DNA of 64,000 nt from Rhizocola hellebori (GTDB lineage Bacteria > Actinomycetota > Actinomycetes > Mycobacteriales > Micromonosporaceae): contig NZ_BONY01000008.1 in assembly GCF_016862955.1 (NCBI RefSeq), positions 1 through 64,000 on the forward strand, read 5' to 3'. Position numbers and translations under genes: made by a program. Each line of letters opens with the position of its first letter. The stretch's first letter is position 1. The notes under the pieces were generated by a model. The model searched no databases. It was not told where the DNA came from and saw only the letters and a list, made by a program, of their open reading frames with translations. Positions 27,358 to 34,611 of the stretch are shown here, one piece after another.

Positions 27358-30294
27358 GTGGAGTTTGAGCTTCTTGGCCCGGTGCGCATCGTCCACAACG
27401 GACAAGAGGTAGAGCTGCGCCGCCGCCAGGAGCGGTGCCTGCTTTGTATACTTTTGCTGGAAAACAATCATTTGGTACCTGATTTTCGCCTGCTAGACCT
27501 GCTGTGGCAGGGCAATCCGCCTCAATCGGGCCGGGCCACGCTGCACACCTACATCGCCCGCCTACGCCAAGCCATCGGCCCGCTCGGCGTGAGCCTGCTG
27601 CGCAAGGGCGACGGCTACCTCATCGAGACCGATCCCGCAAACATTGATGTGCATCGCTTCACGGCGGGGCTGGCCGTCGCCGCGGCCGAGACCGCCGCCG
27701 CCGAGCGACTGTCCATTCTCGACCGGATACTGCCGCTGTGGCGAGGGCCGCTGATGGCCGACATCGCCGACGAGGATCTGCGACGCCGCCTCGACAATGG
27801 GCTGCAAGCACGGCACGATCGCGCGCTCGAGCTGCGCGCCAAGACCAACCTGGAGCTGGGCCGATATGAGGACGCGACGCGCGATGCACGCGGTGTGCTG
27901 AGCGCGCATCCGGCCCATGAGGGTGCCGCCGAGGTGCTCATGACCGCGCTCTACCACGACGGGCGCAAGGCCGACGCGCTGGAGGCGTTCCGGCAGCTGC
28001 GCCAGCGCCTGGCCGATGAGCTGGGCCTCGATCCTTCACCCGGGCTGCAGGCTTTGCACACCAACATTTTGAAAGACGATGTGGGGGCCAAGTCGGCCGC
28101 GCCTCTGCCGCGTGAGCTGCCCGCCGCGGTGCCTGGATTCAACGGCCGGCAGGCAATGCTCAAGGAGCTGGATTCCTTACTCCAAGGCGGCAACGCCGCG
28201 ATTATCGCCGGCCTCGCGGGCGTGGGCAAGACCGCGCTGGCCGTGCATTGGGCCCACCGGGTGGCGGAAAGCTTCCCCGACGGCCAGCTCTATCTCGACC
28301 TGCGCGGGTATTCCGAAACCGCGCCAATGAAGCCCTTGCACGCCTTGACGACGCTTCTCGGCAAGCTAGGTGTGCAGGCCGTCGGCGTGCCCACCGACAT
28401 CAACGCGGCCGCCGCGCTCTTCCGGTCGCTTGTGTCGGGCCGGCGCATGCTCCTCCTGCTCGACGATGCCCGCTCGGCGGAGCAAATCCGCCCGCTGCTG
28501 CCGGGAAGCCAGACCTGTTTTGTGGTGGTGACCAGCCGGGATCGGCTCAGTGGCCTGGTCGCGCGGGAGGGCGTGCGCCGCCTCACCCTGGAGGTGCTCA
28601 CCGAACCCGAGTCGCTGCAGCTGCTTGCCGACATGCTCGGCAGCGTTCGCGTGACACGCGAGCCGCAAGCGGCCAAAGACCTGGCGGGCCTGTGTGGGAG
28701 GCTTCCGCTTGCCTTGCGGATAGCGGCGGCAAGACTGGCCGACAATCCACATCAGACACTGGGCGACGAGGTCGCCGAGATGCGGGCCAAAACCTCCATC
28801 GCCGGTTTGACCCTCACCGGTGAGCCGGGTGTCAGCGCGGCTTTCGACCTGTCATACCAAGCCTTGCCGGAAACCGCGAAACTTGTCTTCCGCCAGCTCG
28901 GTCTGATCAACCTGCCCGATTACACCGCAGACTCGGCGTCGAGCCTTGCCGCAATTTCCAAAGCCGAAGCGGCGTCGGCTTTGGAAAGCCTTGCCGCAGC
29001 CCATTTGCTGACCCAGCACAGGCCCGGCCGCTTCACCATGCACGATCTGCTCTGGCAATATGCCAAGTCCCGCTCGGGCGATCCGGCCGAAGGCCTCAAG
29101 CGGCTCTTCGACGCTTACCTGGCAACCGTTCCAGGCGCGGTTGGCGAACTCTATCCCGACTTTGTCAGGCTCCCCTATCGCCCCGATTCGGTCACCGCAC
29201 CGCAGAACGCATTGGGCTGGTTCGATGCCGAAAGAGCCAACCTGACCACCTTGATCCTGCACGCCGCACGAAACGGCCCGCACGACGCCGCGTGGCTGCT
29301 CGCCGACTGCATGCTGCCCTACCTCGATCAGCGCCACATCGCCAGCGACCGGATGAATTCGGCCCGCGCCGCGGTGGCCGCGGCACGCCGCTACGGCGAC
29401 GCCCAAGCCCAAGCCGCCGCCTACCAGGTGCTGGCACACGCCACCGTCGGCCCGAACCGCCCCAGCCGATGGATCACGTACATCAACAAGGCGATATCCA
29501 GCGCCAGCGAGGCCGGGTGGGGCCGGGGCGAAGCCGCGATGAGGACCAATCTGGCCCTGATGCTTCAGCTCAACGGCCGCGCGGTGGAGGCCTTGGCACA
29601 GGCGAATGCGGCGCTGGCTCAGCACGAGCGGTCCGGATGGGGCGATGGCCGGCAATGGACGATGAACATCGCCGTCGAAATCTACGGAACCCTGGGCAGG
29701 GCACAGGAAGGGCTCGACCTCGCGATCGAAGCGGCGAACTGGCTGGAAGACCAGCCGAAGGCCAAGGCCCGCGGGCGGGTCCTGGCGGCACAGGCCGAGA
29801 TGCATGTGCTGCTGGGAGACTTCGACCTGGCGATCGATCGCGCCACCGCCGCGCTCAAGCTCTTCCGCACCCTCGACCACCACTACTACGAGGCGCACAC
29901 CCTCCTGCGGCTCTGCGAGGCACACCTTGGCGCTGGCGATGCTCAGCTGGCCCGCCAGGCCGCCGAACGCAGCCTCGAGCTGTCGGAGAGTTTCCGCAAC
30001 GCCTGGCTCAAAATCGACATCCTCAACACGCTCGCCGCGGTCGAGCTGGCGCAGGGGCACGCCGAGCCGGCGCTGCGCCACCGCCAGGACGCGCTGGAGA
30101 TAGCCGAAACCGTTCCCTACCAATACATGCTCACCGCAACCCAGATCGGCCTGGCCGAGGTTCATTGCGAGCTGCAGGAGCTGGAGATCGCCAAGAAGTA
30201 CGCCGAGCGCGCCTTGGCCCAGTGCCGCCAATCCGGGTACAGACTTCTGGAGGAGCGCTTGCTACGGCTCGACGGCGGGCGGGTAGTCGGCTAG
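27358..30294 (+). CDS. AfsR-like SARP regulator with NTPase and TPR domains
   Basis: 978-aa regulator. An N-terminal winged helix (FELLGPVRIVHNG ... LLDLLWQGNP ... LHTYIARLRQAIG) is followed by BTAD (about residues 95-240), an NB-ARC/STAND NTPase with Walker A GLAGVGKTALAV (about 280-292), Walker B MLLLLDDA and a winged-helix region (about 480-570), and a C-terminal TPR superhelix (about 660-970). This is the AfsR architecture, in which nucleotide binding and TPR contacts tune DNA binding. GTG start at 27358 without a ribosome-binding site. Divergent placement from the RHS toxin and the 11-bp direct repeats between them suggest it activates that toxin and/or itself. Confidence 0.92.
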   Translation: MEFELLGPVRIVHNGQEVELRRRQERCLLCILLLENNHLVPDFRLLDLLWQGNPPQSGRATLHTYIARLRQAIGPLGVSLLRKGDGYLIETDPANIDVHRFTAGLAVAAAETAAAERLSILDRILPLWRGPLMADIADEDLRRRLDNGLQARHDRALELRAKTNLELGRYEDATRDARGVLSAHPAHEGAAEVLMTALYHDGRKADALEAFRQLRQRLADELGLDPSPGLQALHTNILKDDVGAKSAAPLPRELPAAVPGFNGRQAMLKELDSLLQGGNAAIIAGLAGVGKTALAVHWAHRVAESFPDGQLYLDLRGYSETAPMKPLHALTTLLGKLGVQAVGVPTDINAAAALFRSLVSGRRMLLLLDDARSAEQIRPLLPGSQTCFVVVTSRDRLSGLVAREGVRRLTLEVLTEPESLQLLADMLGSVRVTREPQAAKDLAGLCGRLPLALRIAAARLADNPHQTLGDEVAEMRAKTSIAGLTLTGEPGVSAAFDLSYQALPETAKLVFRQLGLINLPDYTADSASSLAAISKAEAASALESLAAAHLLTQHRPGRFTMHDLLWQYAKSRSGDPAEGLKRLFDAYLATVPGAVGELYPDFVRLPYRPDSVTAPQNALGWFDAERANLTTLILHAARNGPHDAAWLLADCMLPYLDQRHIASDRMNSARAAVAAARRYGDAQAQAAAYQVLAHATVGPNRPSRWITYINKAISSASEAGWGRGEAAMRTNLALMLQLNGRAVEALAQANAALAQHERSGWGDGRQWTMNIAVEIYGTLGRAQEGLDLAIEAANWLEDQPKAKARGRVLAAQAEMHVLLGDFDLAIDRATAALKLFRTLDHHYYEAHTLLRLCEAHLGAGDAQLARQAAERSLELSESFRNAWLKIDILNTLAAVELAQGHAEPALRHRQDALEIAETVPYQYMLTATQIGLAEVHCELQELEIAKKYAERALAQCRQSGYRLLEERLLRLDGGRVVG

Positions 30295-30412
30295 GTTCAC
30301 CGGCATGAGGACATCGATCGCCGCGGCTGTGGCCGGGCGCGGTCGGTGCGGACTGCAGTCCATCGGCATCCGGTGTCTCGCCGAGCCTTCCCCGCCCCCG
30401 GCCTTGGCCGAG

Positions 30413-31462
30413 CTAGGTTTCGTTGAAAGCCACCGCGCTGCGCAATAAATAACGGTCGATGACTCTGTTGGCCAGCACGTGGAAGATGTTGGCGGCGATG
30501 ATGGCAGGAGCGACGATCGCGACGACGCCATCGAACTGGATCTCCAGGGTGAGGGCCAGGATGATGGCGGTAATGCCATGCTGCTGGGCACCCGCCAGAT
30601 GCCACCGATCGGCGGTCGGCATGTGGCGGGTGAGCGGGACCGACACGATGGCCTGGGCGATGAACGCGGTGACGCCCAGGGTGATGCCCCGCCACGGGTC
30701 GATGCCGCCGATCAAGAGGATGCCGAGGATGACGGCTGCGGTGTAGAACGCCCAGGTGGTGATCCTGGGGATCAGTTTGGTGAGGGCCTCGGGGCGCGCG
30801 AACAGGCCGATGATGGCGATGGCCAGCATCCAGCCCAGGTAGACAGCGGCCGTGGCGAAGATCAGCAGGGCGGCGTATTGCAGCCACGTTCGGGACCTGA
30901 CGGCCCGCCACACCAGCCAGGCCGCACCGGCGAGCAGGAGGTTGCCGCCAAGGTCCGTGGCGTACAGGAGGATGGGGCTCTCGCCCGACGCAGCAGCGTT
31001 GCCGAGACCGAAGGTGTTCACGGCGACAGCGGCGGCGTAGATCGCCAGGACGACGGTGAACGGGTCGTCAAACGACGACCAAGCGGCCAGGACTGTACGG
31101 GCCCGTGGGCTCATGCGCTCGTCGCCCATGAGCGCGGCCACCGACAGGGGATCGATTTGGGCGACCACCACTCCGAGGATCAGGAACAACGGGTTGTGCC
31201 AGGCCAGCGCCAGGACGCCGCCGATGATCAGGGCTTTGACGATGACGCCGAGGGTGACCGCCGAAACGATGATCTTCTTGTCGGCGGCGGCCCGCCGCAG
31301 GTCGATGCTGCTGGTCGCGCCGTACAAGCCGATGGCCAGCAACAGAAACGCGGCGGTCTTGTAGCCTCCGGAATGTGCCAGCTCGCCGACATCAATGTGG
31401 AGGAGCCAGGCCAGCCCAAGACCCGCGAGGATAAAGAGCAGCAGCAGACCGATGCGGCGCAT
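30413..31462 (-). CDS. Cation:proton antiporter (CPA-type Na+/H+ exchanger)
   Basis: 349-aa integral membrane protein with about 10-12 hydrophobic segments. The ATG at 31462 follows AAGGGA; the frame is open further upstream but overlaps the preceding gene and lacks sense. The patterns VVVAQIDPLSVAALMGDE and SFDDPFTV resemble the unwound-helix and acidic ion-binding regions of sodium/proton exchangers, the Asp residues being the likely ion-binding acids. It is somewhat short for the family (usually about 380-430). It is the last gene of a minus-strand run behind a GTPase-like protein and a C-terminally anchored protein, hinting that its activity or location is linked to them. Confidence 0.8.
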   Translation of the reverse strand: MRRIGLLLLFILAGLGLAWLLHIDVGELAHSGGYKTAAFLLLAIGLYGATSSIDLRRAAADKKIIVSAVTLGVIVKALIIGGVLALAWHNPLFLILGVVVAQIDPLSVAALMGDERMSPRARTVLAAWSSFDDPFTVVLAIYAAAVAVNTFGLGNAAASGESPILLYATDLGGNLLLAGAAWLVWRAVRSRTWLQYAALLIFATAAVYLGWMLAIAIIGLFARPEALTKLIPRITTWAFYTAAVILGILLIGGIDPWRGITLGVTAFIAQAIVSVPLTRHMPTADRWHLAGAQQHGITAIILALTLEIQFDGVVAIVAPAIIAANIFHVLANRVIDRYLLRSAVAFNET

Positions 31463-31521
31463 CACAATCCCTTCTGCTCGGTGCCGCCAGCTTGGTGATC
31501 GCCGACGGCATCGAGCCACGG

Positions 31522-32265
31522 TCAGCACCCTATCCGCCGAACGCCACCTCCCGGACACGCGAATGTCGCAGTGGGGGTACACGGCACCGCGCCGACCGTG
31601 ACGGTCGGGCACGGCTGGGGCACCCCCGGCTGAGGCCGAAGCCACAGCACCAGCGTGACGGTCAGCGCCACCGCCGCGACGATGGCCAGAACCCCCACCC
31701 GGGCAGGCCATTGCGGCCTTGCGCCGAAGGCCCCATCCGCTGCGGCGATGGCCGGAACCCCCACCCGGGCGGGCCATTGCGGCCTTGCGCCGAAGGCCTG
31801 ATCCGCCGCGCGGGCACCGACCGGCTCCGGGTGCCGGATCACCGCCGAGCGCAGGGTGAACGGCTGTCCCGCCGTCACCACGGGCGAGTCTTCGTCCCGC
31901 AGGAACCGCCGGTACGCGTCCAGCGCGACGGCGAAAGCCGCCTCAAGATCGGCCCGGTCGGGCTCGACGATGCGGTGGACGCACACGAAACCGTAGAGCA
32001 GGCGCATGGGCCGCCCGTGCTCGTCGTGCGTCTCGGCCGCGTCGGCGGGGGTGAGCGGATGGGTCGCGGACACCACCGTCAGGCGCCGCCCGGCCCGCGT
32101 GTGCACGTCAACCACCTGTGGCTGGCCGGTGCCCGGCTTGACCACCTCGTCGAGGAAGCCGTAATCCAAGTCCTGCACCAGAAATTCCGGCGCGAGCAGG
32201 ATGCTGTAGTCGCGGTGACGGCCGGCCGCGATGAGGAACGGCCATCCGGTCGGTGACGGTGCCAT
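31522..32265 (-). CDS. Unknown C-terminally membrane-anchored protein
   Basis: 247 aa. The N-terminal cytoplasmic-looking domain of about 150 residues (starts MAPSPTGWPFLIAAGRHRDY) has no motif I recognise. It is followed by a 22-residue segment present twice (FGARPQWPARVGV), one membrane helix (LAIVAAVALTVTLVLWL) and a short Cys-containing outer tail. The gene begins 1 bp after the GTPase stop codon, so the two are co-transcribed. The N-terminal part may be a partner of the GTPase, which has an N-terminal membrane anchor; together they would form a membrane complex. Function unknown. Confidence 0.7.
   Translation of the reverse strand: MAPSPTGWPFLIAAGRHRDYSILLAPEFLVQDLDYGFLDEVVKPGTGQPQVVDVHTRAGRRLTVVSATHPLTPADAAETHDEHGRPMRLLYGFVCVHRIVEPDRADLEAAFAVALDAYRRFLRDEDSPVVTAGQPFTLRSAVIRHPEPVGARAADQAFGARPQWPARVGVPAIAAADGAFGARPQWPARVGVLAIVAAVALTVTLVLWLRPQPGVPQPCPTVTVGAVPCTPTATFACPGGGVRRIGC
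31681..31806. repeat. 66-bp tandem duplication inside the anchored-protein gene
   Basis: The blocks beginning GATGGCC at 31681 and 31747 are near-identical for about 60 bp (differences such as AGAACC/GGAACC and GGGCAGG/GGGCGGG). The period of 66 bp is 22 codons, so the reading frame is kept. It encodes the doubled FGARPQWPARVGV segment just before the membrane helix. Confidence 0.85.
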
Positions 32266-32266
32266 C

Positions 32267-33532
32267 TCAGTCCTCTCCAGACAGCCGGGAGCTGGGCAGG
32301 CGGCCTTCGAGCACGTCGATGCGGCTCTGGAAGTCGCGCAGGACCTTGCGGCGGGCCAGGCGGAACTCCTCGATCGTCCGGTCGACCTCGCCGAGGCGGC
32401 GATCCAGGTGGGCCAGCGGGTCGGCGGAGCGATCGCGCCCGGCTTTGAGCAGCTCGAGGGCGGCGTCGCCGACGAACCCGGCGGCCTGGCCGCCTAGCGG
32501 CCCGAGCACCTTGCCGGCGGCGTTGAGCACGAACGTGCCCAGCTCGGCCAGGGCGCCCACCGGGCCTAGCCGGGTCTGGCGGCGTACCTGATCCAGTGCG
32601 GCATGCAGGGCCGCCTTGTCCAGCGATCGCTCGACCTGCTCGAAGACGTCCGGGACCACAGCCGACAGCGGAGCGTCCACATTGGTGGGATGCATCTCGC
32701 CGTCGGGCAGCTTGGCGATGCGGCCTTCGGCGTCCAGCTCGGTGAAGTCCGGGCCGACCGCGCTGACCGGGATCAGACGCACCACGCGGTGCGGGCTGTG
32801 GGCCTGCACGAGGTCACGGAAACCGTTGTTGGACATCAGATACTTGCGCACGCTGCGCAGCCGGGCTTCCTCGTCGACATCGATGTCGCGCAGAATGTCC
32901 CACTTCGTGATGACGAAAGTGATCGGGCAGGACACCAGCATCATGAGATTGATCATCGCGGTGAGGCTCTGCTGCAACCGCATCTGCCCTTCGTACTGGC
33001 CATCGAGGCATTGGCGGACCCGGTAGCCGTCGATGATGCCGACCAGCGCGTGGGCGGAGTCGATGCGCTGCAACAGTTCGGCTTGGCCGGTCGAGCCGGG
33101 CGCCTGCGCGTCGGTGAGCAGGCCGCCAGCGTACTCAAGATAGCCGATGTTCATCACGGTGTGCAGCGCGCCGGAGGGCGCTCGGGTGCGCACGGTAAAG
33201 ACGAACTCACGGGTCTCCCCCACCGACGTGCCCGCGGGCCATGCCCTGCTGGTGTCGGCCACCTCGGTGAACCATTGGTTGAGCAGGACCACCTGTTCAT
33301 ACGGGGCGGTCAGGAAATAGCTGCGCCCAGAAGGGGTCTGCATCTGGTGGTACATGCTCGCCAGCAACAGCGTCTTGCCCGAGCCCCGCGAGCCGAGGGC
33401 GACGACCTTGAACGTGGGAACCGGGCCCGCATCGGGAAGTGGTGGTGGGGCAGAGCGCCGGCGCGACCGGATGGCCACCACCAGCACGGCCACCGCCCCC
33501 ACCACGGTTGCCAGGGCGTACAACGCGAACAT
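32267..33532 (-). CDS. Membrane-anchored P-loop GTPase-like protein
   Basis: 421 aa. The ATG at 33532 is set by GGAGGA 5 nt upstream; an ATG at 33544 lacks a site. An N-terminal membrane helix (residues 1-20) is followed by a TRAFAC-type GTPase fold: Walker A GSRGSGKT (47-54), a G3-like region near NIGYLEYAGG, and G4 as ITKWDIL (TKxD). A helical C-terminus carries a hydrophobic Gly/Ala patch and a coiled-coil-like end (LGEVDRTIEEFRLARRKVLRDF). It resembles the DO-GTPase/dynamin-like proteins found in bacterial conflict and signalling operons (from memory). First gene of a run with an anchored protein and an antiporter. Confidence 0.75.
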   Translation of the reverse strand: MFALYALATVVGAVAVLVVAIRSRRRSAPPPLPDAGPVPTFKVVALGSRGSGKTLLLASMYHQMQTPSGRSYFLTAPYEQVVLLNQWFTEVADTSRAWPAGTSVGETREFVFTVRTRAPSGALHTVMNIGYLEYAGGLLTDAQAPGSTGQAELLQRIDSAHALVGIIDGYRVRQCLDGQYEGQMRLQQSLTAMINLMMLVSCPITFVITKWDILRDIDVDEEARLRSVRKYLMSNNGFRDLVQAHSPHRVVRLIPVSAVGPDFTELDAEGRIAKLPDGEMHPTNVDAPLSAVVPDVFEQVERSLDKAALHAALDQVRRQTRLGPVGALAELGTFVLNAAGKVLGPLGGQAAGFVGDAALELLKAGRDRSADPLAHLDRRLGEVDRTIEEFRLARRKVLRDFQSRIDVLEGRLPSSRLSGED

Positions 33533-33552
33533 TGGGTCCTCCATTGAGTTGA

Positions 33553-33602
33553 CTGCTCATCTAGAGCAGGCACCCGGCGTCTTGATACATGGCCGTGTAT
33601 CA
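33553..33602. promoter_or_regulatory. Two palindromes in the divergent region between GTPase and M15-like operons
   Basis: CTGCTC (33553-33558) / GAGCAG (33564-33569) with a 5-bp spacer, and TGATACA (33583-33589) / TGTATCA (33596-33602) with a 6-bp spacer. Both lie in the 134-bp gap between divergent genes and look like dimer-binding operators. No regulator gene is adjacent, so the binder is unknown. Confidence 0.45.
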
Positions 33603-33666
33603 GAACCGTCTCCCGCGTGTCTTTCTGGCGAAGGACCTACCGCCAAGACACCCGAAGGAGAGACAG

Positions 33667-33813
33667 GTGTCCACAGATCACGAGCTCGACACCGCGGACT
33701 TGATCGATCCGATGGCCGATGACCCGACCCCCACCGAGATCGCCGACGCCAAACACGACGACTACGTCGAGTCGTATCCCCAAGCAACCCCGATCGGAGA
33801 GAAAGCCCCATGA
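33667..33813 (+). CDS. 48-aa acidic ORF coupled to the M15-like gene
   Basis: Very acidic short peptide (begins MSTDHELDTADLIDPMADD). GTG 33667 lies 7 nt after the AAGGAG core of GAAGGAGAG, and the stop overlaps the next start (ATGA at 33810), so translation of the two is coupled. There is no signal peptide, Cys or recognised domain. Possible roles are a translational leader or a small chaperone/inhibitor of the downstream wall enzyme. The similar small-ORF-plus-wall-enzyme arrangement at 57418-57726 is notable. Confidence 0.6.
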   Translation: MSTDHELDTADLIDPMADDPTPTEIADAKHDDYVESYPQATPIGEKAP

Positions 33814-34487
33814 CCATCCACACCGGCTACGAACCCGCCGCCGGATGCACCGGCCAGAGCCAGCAGGGCGCGAAGGCGCTCATGGCTTGGTATCTGGGGG
33901 CCTACGGCGCGATGGGCGGGAAGAATCTAGGCATCTACAACTGCCGCAACATCGCCGGCTCGCAATCGCTTTCCCTGCACAGCGAGGGGCGCGCCTGCGA
34001 TCTGGGAGTGCCGGTCGGGCAGGGCTGGGCCAAGACCCTGGCCGACGCTCTGCTGGCCCACTCGGGCGAGCTCGGCATCCAGCTCATCATCCACGACCGC
34101 AAGGTTTGGTCGGCACGCCATCCGTTTGACGGCTGGCGTGACTACTCCGGCAGCAATCCGCACCGGGACCATTTGCATGTCGAGTTGTCCTGGAAGGCCG
34201 CCCGCGAGCTGAGCGCCGCAGCCGTCCAGGCCGAGTTGACGTTGACCGGGCAAGGCTTCCCGGCTTGGCCGGGCCGGCATCTGCGGCACACCCCGGGCCA
34301 TCTGATGCGCGGCGACGATGTCCGGACCTGGCAACAGCGCATGGCCGGCCTCGGCCGCCAGATCGCGGTCGACGGTGTCTACGGTCCACAGTCCGCGGGA
34401 GTCGCGCGTGACTTCCAGCAGGCAAAGGGGCTCGAAGTCGACGGCGTTGTCGGCCCGAAAACCTGGGCCGCTTCATGGCAGGCATAG
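33810..34487 (+). CDS. M15-like peptidoglycan peptidase with peptidoglycan-binding domain, no signal peptide
   Basis: 225 aa. The N-terminal domain resembles the D,D-peptidase/ARB-07466-like zinc fold: HSEGRACDLG supplies a His and an Asp ligand and HRDHLHVE the last His pair. The C-terminal PG_binding_1 domain has RGDDVRTWQQRMA, VDGVYGPQS and VDGVVGPKTW. No signal peptide or membrane segment is visible, as in phage endolysins or proteins exported by another route. It overlaps the 48-aa ORF by 4 bp. Confidence 0.8.
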   Translation: MTIHTGYEPAAGCTGQSQQGAKALMAWYLGAYGAMGGKNLGIYNCRNIAGSQSLSLHSEGRACDLGVPVGQGWAKTLADALLAHSGELGIQLIIHDRKVWSARHPFDGWRDYSGSNPHRDHLHVELSWKAARELSAAAVQAELTLTGQGFPAWPGRHLRHTPGHLMRGDDVRTWQQRMAGLGRQIAVDGVYGPQSAGVARDFQQAKGLEVDGVVGPKTWAASWQA

Positions 34488-34611
34488 ATCGCCCGTCGTG
34501 TTGCATGGTCGGCGCGTGAAGTCAAATGCACAACGGCATCGCCACGCCATAGGTGGAATTTGCCTCAGCCTTGCCGGGCTCGGCTGGTGCGATTGCTGAG
34601 CTGGTGCTGTC

